64,000 nt of DNA. It comes from Mesorhizobium sp. Root554. GTDB lineage: Bacteria > Pseudomonadota > Alphaproteobacteria > Rhizobiales > Rhizobiaceae. The DNA lies in the NCBI RefSeq assembly GCF_001427025.1, contig NZ_LMGA01000001.1, positions 2,903,715-2,967,714 of the forward strand, given 5' to 3'. Position numbers and translations under genes: made by a program. Of this stretch, positions 58,773 to 64,000 are shown in pieces; positions within the stretch are counted from its first letter, which is position 1, and each line of letters starts with the position of its first letter. The notes under the pieces are model-generated. The model saw nothing but the letters and a program-made list of their open reading frames with translations, ran no database searches and had not been told where the DNA came from.

Positions 58773-58841
58773 ATGACGCCCGGATTTTGTCTTCGTTTGT
58801 CCGCGGTCCGGCAATCCGGACCGATCATGGCTTCGGCATGA
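58773..58841 (+). CDS. Possible 22-residue leader peptide coupled to the permease
   Basis: ATG at 58773 follows GGGAGG (58763-58768) and reads 22 codons (MTPGFCLRLSAVRQSGPIMASA) to a TGA at 58839-58841, which overlaps the ATG of the permease (58838) as ATGA. The permease ATG has no ribosome-binding site of its own, so this small ORF probably carries the initiating ribosomes to it by coupling. A hairpin (58804-58823) lies inside the ORF. No similarity to known leader peptides was recognised. Alternatively the permease could start further down, at 58868. Confidence 0.5.
   Translation: MTPGFCLRLSAVRQSGPIMASA
58804..58823 (+). promoter_or_regulatory. Hairpin inside the leader ORF
   Basis: CGGTCCGG (58804-58811) pairs perfectly with CCGGACCG (58816-58823) around the loop CAAT. 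It ends 14 bases before the permease ATG, where it could hide the initiation region unless a ribosome translating the leader opens it. No T run follows, so it is not a terminator. Confidence 0.5.
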
Positions 58842-60718
58842 CTCTTTCGAAGGCCGAACCGTCGCCAATGCGCCGCCGCGAAGCGCATCATCATGCGGTG
58901 TCGCGCCCGGACGCACGGGTCGCGCCGAGCCGCTGGCAGCGTTTGCGCTACAAGCTGCGGATCGCCATGCGCGAGCCCACGACCCTGATCGGCGTGCTGG
59001 CGGCGCTGCTGTTTGCCTATCTGATCGTCGTGCCGATCATCTCCATGCTGCTCGACGCCATCCGGGTGCAGCTGGGCGATGGCCGGCGCATCAAGGCGGA
59101 AACGGGTGAACTCACCTGGTACTATCTGGAGCGGACCTTCACCTCGCGCGTGGCGCGAAGCCTGTTCTGGGAGCCGCTCGCCAACACGCTCTCGGTCGCC
59201 TTTGGCGCCATCGTGCTGTCGGTCATTGTCGGCGGCATCCTGGCATGGCTTTTGGCGCGCACCGACATGTTCGGGCGCAAATGGTTCGCCACGGCGCTCA
59301 TCGTTCCTTACATGCTGCCCGCCTGGACCTTCGCGCTCGCCTGGACGACCCTGTTCAAGAACCGCACCGTCGGCGGCCAGGTCGGCTGGTTCGAGGCTCT
59401 CGGCTTTTCGCCGCCCGACTGGCTTTCCTACGGCCGCCTGCCGGTGACGCTGATCCTGGCGCTCCACTATGCGCCCTTCATCATCCTCCTGTTCGGCAAT
59501 GCGCTGCGCCGCTTCGATTCCCAGCTCGAGGACTCGGCGCGGATCCTCGGCGCCGGCCGCGTCACCGTCACTCGCAAGATCATCCTGCCGCTGATGCTGC
59601 CCTCGCTGCTGTCGGCCATCGTGTTGATCTTCGCCAAATGCCTCGGCGAGTTCGGCGTGCCCTATGTGCTCGGCCTGCCGGTCAATTTCGACGTGCTGGC
59701 GACGTCGCTTTACCGCAACATCTCCTCGCGCCAGACCGGCGTCGCCGCCGTGCTCGCCGGCTGCATCATGCTGATCGGCATCATCACGATCGTCATCGAC
59801 GCCAAGCTCATCAAGGAAGCGCGCCGCTTCGTCACCATCGGCTCGAAGGGTTCCATGGACCGTCTGCAGCCGCTCGGCGCCATGCGCATTCCAGCAATGG
59901 CCTTCGCGGCGGGCATCTTCCTGGTCAGCGTCGGCCTGCCGCTGCTCACACTGTTCCTGTCGACCGTCATGAAGGTGCCTGCGCGGTTCACCCTGGACAA
60001 TTTCACCCTCGACTACTGGATCGGCACGGATCTGAACACGGTCGCCCTGCAGACCGGCATCCTGCTCAGCCCCGACCTTTGGAACGCCGCCTGGAACAGC
60101 CTGCGTATCGTCGGCCTGGCATCGGTCACGTCCGGCCTGCTCGGCCTGCTGGTCGGCTACGTCGTCGCCCGCACGCCGGTGCGCCCGCTGGCAACCTTCC
60201 TCCGCCAGGTGACGTTCCTTCCTTATCTGGTGCCCGGCATCGCCTTCGCCGCCGCCTATCTGTCGCTCTTCGCCGTGCCGCGCGGACCGATACCGGCGCT
60301 CTACGGCACCACCCTCATCCTCATGCTGGCGCTGATTGCGGATCAGATGCCTTACGCTTCCCGCGCCGGCATCTCGGCCATGATGCAGCTTGGCAAGGAA
60401 CCCGAGGAGGCGGCGCAGGTCGCCGGCGCCGGCTGGTTCCGCCGCATGCGCTCGATCGTCGTGCCGATCCAGAAAGGCTCGCTGGTCACCGGCATCCTGC
60501 TGCCCTTCATTTCCGGCATCAAGGGGCTGAGCCTGTTCGTCGTGCTGGCCGTTCCCTCGACCGACGTGCTGACCACCTACTCGCTGCGGCTTGTGGATTA
60601 CCACTACACGCAGGCGGCCAATGCGGTCGTGCTGATCATCGCCGCGATCGCCTATTTCGGCACGCTGCTCGGCCAGAAACTCACCAGAACGAATCTCGCC
60701 CAGGGATTAGGGGGCTGA
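58838..60718 (+). CDS. ABC importer permease, two fused halves (FbpB/iron-type)
   Basis: A 626-residue inner-membrane protein with about 12 helices made of two BPD_transp_1 halves. Each half has its EAA-type coupling loop: EDSARILGAGRVTVTRKIILPLMLPS in the first and EEAAQVAGAGWFRRMRSIVVPIQKGS in the second (positions about 240-265 and 520-545; quoted as loop landmarks). This is the layout of ferric-iron (FbpB), thiamine (ThiP) and related importers. The N-terminal 40 residues are basic and His-containing. Start at 58838 by coupling to the leader ORF. One base separates it from the ATPase gene. Confidence 0.9.
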   Translation: MTLSKAEPSPMRRREAHHHAVSRPDARVAPSRWQRLRYKLRIAMREPTTLIGVLAALLFAYLIVVPIISMLLDAIRVQLGDGRRIKAETGELTWYYLERTFTSRVARSLFWEPLANTLSVAFGAIVLSVIVGGILAWLLARTDMFGRKWFATALIVPYMLPAWTFALAWTTLFKNRTVGGQVGWFEALGFSPPDWLSYGRLPVTLILALHYAPFIILLFGNALRRFDSQLEDSARILGAGRVTVTRKIILPLMLPSLLSAIVLIFAKCLGEFGVPYVLGLPVNFDVLATSLYRNISSRQTGVAAVLAGCIMLIGIITIVIDAKLIKEARRFVTIGSKGSMDRLQPLGAMRIPAMAFAAGIFLVSVGLPLLTLFLSTVMKVPARFTLDNFTLDYWIGTDLNTVALQTGILLSPDLWNAAWNSLRIVGLASVTSGLLGLLVGYVVARTPVRPLATFLRQVTFLPYLVPGIAFAAAYLSLFAVPRGPIPALYGTTLILMLALIADQMPYASRAGISAMMQLGKEPEEAAQVAGAGWFRRMRSIVVPIQKGSLVTGILLPFISGIKGLSLFVVLAVPSTDVLTTYSLRLVDYHYTQAANAVVLIIAAIAYFGTLLGQKLTRTNLAQGLGG

Positions 60719-60719
60719 C

Positions 60720-61847
60720 ATGCCAAGAATAAACCTTCGCGGCGTCGACAAGAGCTATGGCTCCAATTCAGCCAATGCCGTCGCCAACCTCAATCTCGAA
60801 ATCGGCGACGGCGAGTTCATGTGCCTGCTCGGCCCGTCCGGTTGCGGCAAGACAACGACGCTGCGCATGATCGCCGGGCTGGAGCATCTCAGCGACGGCG
60901 AAATCCAGGTCGGATCGCGGATCGTGGATTCGGTCGGGCAGGGCATTTTCATTCCGCCTGAGAAAAGGCAGATGGGCCTCGTCTTCCAGAGCTATGCGCT
61001 GTGGCCGCATCTGACCATCGAGCGCAACACCGATTTCGGCCTGCGCCTGCGCAACATGCCGAAGGCCGAGCGCGAACAGCGCGTCAGCGACGTCATGAAG
61101 ACGCTGGGGATCGAGCAGTATCGCGACCGCTATCCGTCGCAATTGTCGGGCGGCCAGCAGCAGCGCGTCGCGCTGGCGCGCATGCTGGCGGTCAATCCGG
61201 AGGTCCTGCTGCTGGACGAGCCGCTCTCCAACCTCGACGCGGCCCTGCGGCTGGAAATGCGCGCCGAGCTGAAGCGGCTCCACAACGAGTTCAAGACCAC
61301 CATCGTATTCGTCACCCACGACCAGTGGGAGGCGATGACGCTTGCCACGACCATCGCGGTGATGAGTGAAGGCCACCTCCAGCAGGTCGGAACGCCGAAC
61401 GACATCTACGACCGGCCGGCCAACCGTTTCGTCGCGCAGTTCGTCGGCAATCCGCCGATCAACATCGTCGAACTGGCTGGCAAATCGACCTTGAGCCGGA
61501 TGGCCAGCGACTACTTCACCGCCCGCTATCCCAACCTCTCCAACGTCGGTTCGATGGGAATTCGTCCGGAATCGCTGCGCATTGCAGGACCCGACGCGCC
61601 GGTTCCGCAAGGCGCTTTCACCGGGAACGCGGAGGTGACGGGCATCCTGCCCACCGGCGGCAGCTGGATCGTCGAGCTGACCCTGCCGGGCGAAAAGCTG
61701 TTCATGGCGACGCACCAGTCACCGGAGATGAGCTTGGGCGACCGTATCGAATTCTTCGTCAAGGCGAAGGCGCTTCACGTCTTCGACCGGCAGGGCAACC
61801 GGCTGGCGGAAGCGGACAGGGCGCTGTCGGCTTCGGAAGTTCATTGA
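60720..61847 (+). CDS. ABC importer ATP-binding protein (PotA/FbpC-like)
   Basis: A 375-residue ATPase with Walker A GPSGCGKTT (about residues 38-46), Q-loop LVFQSYALWPHL, signature LSGGQQQRVALARML, Walker B VLLLDEPLSNLD and H-loop VTHDQWEA, then a C-terminal TOBE/OB-type regulatory domain (about 250-375) as in the polyamine, iron and maltose group. It energises the fused permease encoded one base upstream. The first of two binding-protein genes follows after 22 bp. Confidence 0.94.
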   Translation: MPRINLRGVDKSYGSNSANAVANLNLEIGDGEFMCLLGPSGCGKTTTLRMIAGLEHLSDGEIQVGSRIVDSVGQGIFIPPEKRQMGLVFQSYALWPHLTIERNTDFGLRLRNMPKAEREQRVSDVMKTLGIEQYRDRYPSQLSGGQQQRVALARMLAVNPEVLLLDEPLSNLDAALRLEMRAELKRLHNEFKTTIVFVTHDQWEAMTLATTIAVMSEGHLQQVGTPNDIYDRPANRFVAQFVGNPPINIVELAGKSTLSRMASDYFTARYPNLSNVGSMGIRPESLRIAGPDAPVPQGAFTGNAEVTGILPTGGSWIVELTLPGEKLFMATHQSPEMSLGDRIEFFVKAKALHVFDRQGNRLAEADRALSASEVH

Positions 61848-61869
61848 GACATTGGGGGGAAACGACATC

Positions 61870-62991
61870 ATGAAGCCATTGAAGAAGCAGCTCGCAGGAT
61901 TTGCCGCGGTCGGCGCAATCACATTCGCCTTTGTGGCGGGCGCATCGGCGCAGGAAAAATTCGATCTCGACGCGCTGGTTGCCGCCGCCAAGGGCGAGGC
62001 TCCGATCACCGTCTATGCGGTGACCGGCAAGATCGTCGATACGGCGAAGGCGTTCACGGAAAAGTACGGCGTGCAGGCGACCGGCAAGAAGGTCAACGAG
62101 GCGACGCAGGCCGATCTCATGATCCGCGAAAGCCAGTCGGGCAAGGTCATCGGCGATGTCAGCCTCGCCATGGATGTCGGCTCGGCCATGGCGCAGCTGC
62201 TCCCCGAGGGGATCGTCGAAAGCTGGGTGCCCGGCGATATCGAGCCCGATATCGCCGACGCATCCCGCAATCCGCTGGTGGTCGTCTCGGACCCGCAGGT
62301 GTGGACCTACAACACCGAAAAATACAAATCCTGCCCGGTGAAGAACATCTGGGAGCTGACCGAGCCCAGATGGAAGGGCAAGGTCGCCATGCTCGACCTG
62401 TTCGAGAAGCCGCTCTACGCCGATTGGTTCAACCAGCTCGAGACGCATCACGACGCCGAGATCGCCAAAGCCTATGAGGACCTCTACGGCAAGAAGCTGG
62501 AGACCGACCAGCCGAGCGCGACCGCCGCATGGGTCAAGGCCTATGCAGGGAACGCGCCGCTTCTGGCCGACTCGACCGCCGTGGCCGATGCCGCCGGCGC
62601 ACCCGGCCAGGCCGAGCCCTTCATGGCGATAACGGCGACGGCGAAATACCGCGAGAACGTCACCGGCGGGCTGAAGCTTGGCATCTGCGAGGGCATCGAA
62701 CCTTTCGTCGGGTTTTCGTATCCCGGCTTCGGTCTCATCGCCAAGGGCACCAAGAGCCCCAATGCCGCGAAGCTGTTCATCCACTATTTGCTGACCGAAG
62801 AGGGCATCGCCAACCAGACCGTCGACGGCAAGCTGCCCAGCAACGGCAAGATCGCGCTGCCCGCCGACGAGCCGTCCGGTATCGCCAAGCACCGCGACAG
62901 CCTGATGCTTTTCGACTCGTCCACTGCGGCCGACGATTTCGACAAGCGTCAGGATTGGCAGGACTTCTGGCGCGTCAACTACAAGAAATGA
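61870..62991 (+). CDS. ABC importer substrate-binding protein, first paralogue
   Basis: A 373-residue periplasmic protein of the extracellular solute-binding family found with FbpB-type permeases. A signal peptide covers about residues 1-27 (cut near ASAQE). Landmarks: VYAVTGKIVDTAKAFTEKYG, SCPVKNIWELTEPRWKGK and NAAKLFIHYLLTEEGIA. Only four cysteine-region features and no classical FbpA tyrosine pair were recognised, so the ligand (metal, phosphonate, polyamine or other) is open. A closely related copy follows after 55 bp. Confidence 0.9.
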   Translation: MKPLKKQLAGFAAVGAITFAFVAGASAQEKFDLDALVAAAKGEAPITVYAVTGKIVDTAKAFTEKYGVQATGKKVNEATQADLMIRESQSGKVIGDVSLAMDVGSAMAQLLPEGIVESWVPGDIEPDIADASRNPLVVVSDPQVWTYNTEKYKSCPVKNIWELTEPRWKGKVAMLDLFEKPLYADWFNQLETHHDAEIAKAYEDLYGKKLETDQPSATAAWVKAYAGNAPLLADSTAVADAAGAPGQAEPFMAITATAKYRENVTGGLKLGICEGIEPFVGFSYPGFGLIAKGTKSPNAAKLFIHYLLTEEGIANQTVDGKLPSNGKIALPADEPSGIAKHRDSLMLFDSSTAADDFDKRQDWQDFWRVNYKK

Positions 62992-63046
62992 GGCTGGAAC
63001 CGCCGGATGGCAAAGCGGCCGGCCAACGATAGACGGGAGGAACATC

Positions 63047-64000
63047 ATGGTATTGGAAGGCATGGCAAGGACCTGGAAATCGATTCTGCTCGCCGGTTCG
63101 GCGGCGGCGCTTGCCGCCCTGTCGCTTCCGGCGCATGCGGACACGTTCGATATCGACGCGCTGATCGAGGCGGCCAGGAAGGAACCGCCGGTTTCGGTCT
63201 ACTCGACCACCGGCAAGATCGTCGAGCAGGCCAAGGCGTTCACGGCGAAGTATGGCGTTCAGGCAACCGGCACCAAGGCCAATGCCGCCGCGCAGCTGGA
63301 AATGGTCGTGCGCGAAGCGCAGGCCAAGAACGTCCAGGCGGACGTACTGCAGATCAGCGACGTCGCCGCCGGCGTCGCGCAGCTGGTGCCGGAAGGCTAT
63401 GTCGAGAGCTGGGTGCCACCGGATCTGGCCGACAAGATCGACCCGATCTACCAGAACCCGCTGGTCATCTCCAACGAGGCGAACGTCTGGGCCTACAACA
63501 CCCAGACCTATGACAGCTGCCCCATCAAGAACATCTGGGAACTGACCGAGCCGAAGTGGAAGGGCAAGGTCGCCCTGCAGGATCCGCTCGGCAAGGCGTC
63601 CTATGTCGACTGGTTCAACCAGATGTCCATGCATGCCGACGACAAGGTGGCCGCCGCCTACAAGGAGCAGTACGGCAAGGATTTGGAAACCGATGAGGAG
63701 AATGCGACCTCCGCCTGGGTCAAGGCGCTCGCCGCCAACGGCCCGCTGCTGACGGATGCGGACGAAGCCGCCGCCCAGGCAGCCGGCGCCCCGGACCAGA
63801 AGGAGCCCTTCATGGGCATGATGAGTTCGGCCAAGTTCCGCGACAATCAGGAAGCCGGCACCAAGCTTGGCCTGTGCACCGGACTGAAGCCTTTTGCCGG
63901 CTGGATGTATCCGAGCCTCGGCTTCATCGCCAAGGGAACCGACAGCCCGAACGCGGCGAAGCTCTTCATCCACTATCTGCTGACCGAAGAGGGCATCGCG
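63047..64000 (+). CDS. ABC importer substrate-binding protein, second paralogue (truncated by window end)
   Basis: 318 codons are visible from ATG 63047 (GGGAGG six bases upstream); the stop is beyond the window. A signal peptide ends near AHADT. It is a tandem paralogue of the preceding protein, with matching landmarks VYSTTGKIVEQAKAFTAKYG, SCPIKNIWELTEPKWKGK and NAAKLFIHYLLTEEGIA, but many differences elsewhere, so the duplication is old. It may bind a related but different ligand for the same permease. Confidence 0.9.
   Translation, partial: MVLEGMARTWKSILLAGSAAALAALSLPAHADTFDIDALIEAARKEPPVSVYSTTGKIVEQAKAFTAKYGVQATGTKANAAAQLEMVVREAQAKNVQADVLQISDVAAGVAQLVPEGYVESWVPPDLADKIDPIYQNPLVISNEANVWAYNTQTYDSCPIKNIWELTEPKWKGKVALQDPLGKASYVDWFNQMSMHADDKVAAAYKEQYGKDLETDEENATSAWVKALAANGPLLTDADEAAAQAAGAPDQKEPFMGMMSSAKFRDNQEAGTKLGLCTGLKPFAGWMYPSLGFIAKGTDSPNAAKLFIHYLLTEEGIA

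Noticed and set aside
58592-58837. N-terminal extension of the fused permease
   Set aside because: The additional 82 residues contain no membrane or conserved segment, and the repeats and promoter-like elements there suggest regulatory DNA.
58760-60604. 614-codon frame antisense to the fused permease
   Set aside because: The permease has two EAA loops and regular helices; the antisense product is His/Asp/Gln-rich with no domain.

Overview
This window is a GC-rich chromosomal segment of an alphaproteobacterium, most likely Hyphomicrobiales/Rhizobiales of the Mesorhizobium/Phyllobacteriaceae kind. The reasons are gene content and order: glnD-murJ-trpS-usp-nfu, hrpB-actS-actR, aroA-(paiB)-cmk-rpsA, an FzlA-like GST, MmcB, a TIGR02300-type acidic protein, a CP4-like class II AroA, an Irr/ICE-like iron box and the short palindromic repeats typical of this group. 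It is almost entirely dense housekeeping coding sequence. I saw no insertion sequence, prophage, CRISPR array or rRNA. Two tRNA genes (Leu-CAG, Ala-GGC) are present.

Layout. 0-3 kb: end of an Smr-domain gene coupled to an XRE regulator, then a divergent TetR/MFS-efflux pair. 3-9.8 kb: prfC, an IolC-like sugar kinase, dut, a HAD phosphatase, an isocitrate lyase/PEP-mutase family enzyme, an adenosine-kinase-like PfkB kinase and a histidine phosphatase. 10-12.7 kb: a complete SsuABC/NMT1-type ABC importer closed by a strong terminator. 12.7-18 kb: maeB and mutS divergent. 18-21.3 kb: a copper module (tautomerase, DUF305 protein, P1B-1 copper ATPase copA) whose copA promoter is a textbook CueR operator; cueR itself lies at 30.4 kb. 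21.4-29.4 kb: a membrane diguanylate cyclase, glnD, murJ, trpS, usp and nfu, the last with a near-consensus Irr box over its -10 region. 29.5-34.6 kb: L,D-transpeptidase, cueR, mmcB, nhaA and the redox two-component pair actSR. 34.6-39.6 kb: hrpB (carrying an in-frame palindromic repeat) and gnd-zwf. 40-46.3 kb: tRNA-Leu, gpmA, dapB, an MsbA-like exporter, glk and mepA. 46.4-52.7 kb: fzlA-queG-epimerase operon, uppP, an NDUFA9-like protein, DoxX and an SDR. 52.8-58.2 kb: rpsA, cmk, paiB, aroA, TIGR02300 protein and tRNA-Ala. 58.2-64 kb: a 0.6 kb regulatory region followed by a leader ORF, a fused two-half permease, an ATPase and two tandem paralogous binding proteins (the second cut by the window end).

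How the genes work together. Central carbon metabolism is represented by glk, gnd-zwf, gpmA and maeB; envelope synthesis by murJ, uppP, mepA, the L,D-transpeptidase and fzlA; nitrogen and redox control by glnD and actSR; metal homeostasis by CueR/CopA/DUF305 and an Irr-type site on nfu.

The most interesting non-gene signals are the leader region of the last ABC operon (paired TGCAC-N4-GTGCA palindromes, a 22-codon leader ORF overlapping the permease start as ATGA, and a hairpin inside it), a hexapeptide ORF with an ideal Shine-Dalgarno upstream of cueR, the Irr-like box at nfu, the inverted repeat pair that appears to supply the ribosome-binding site of murJ, and a repeat read through as protein inside hrpB. 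I did not find a clear case of an undescribed multi-gene system.
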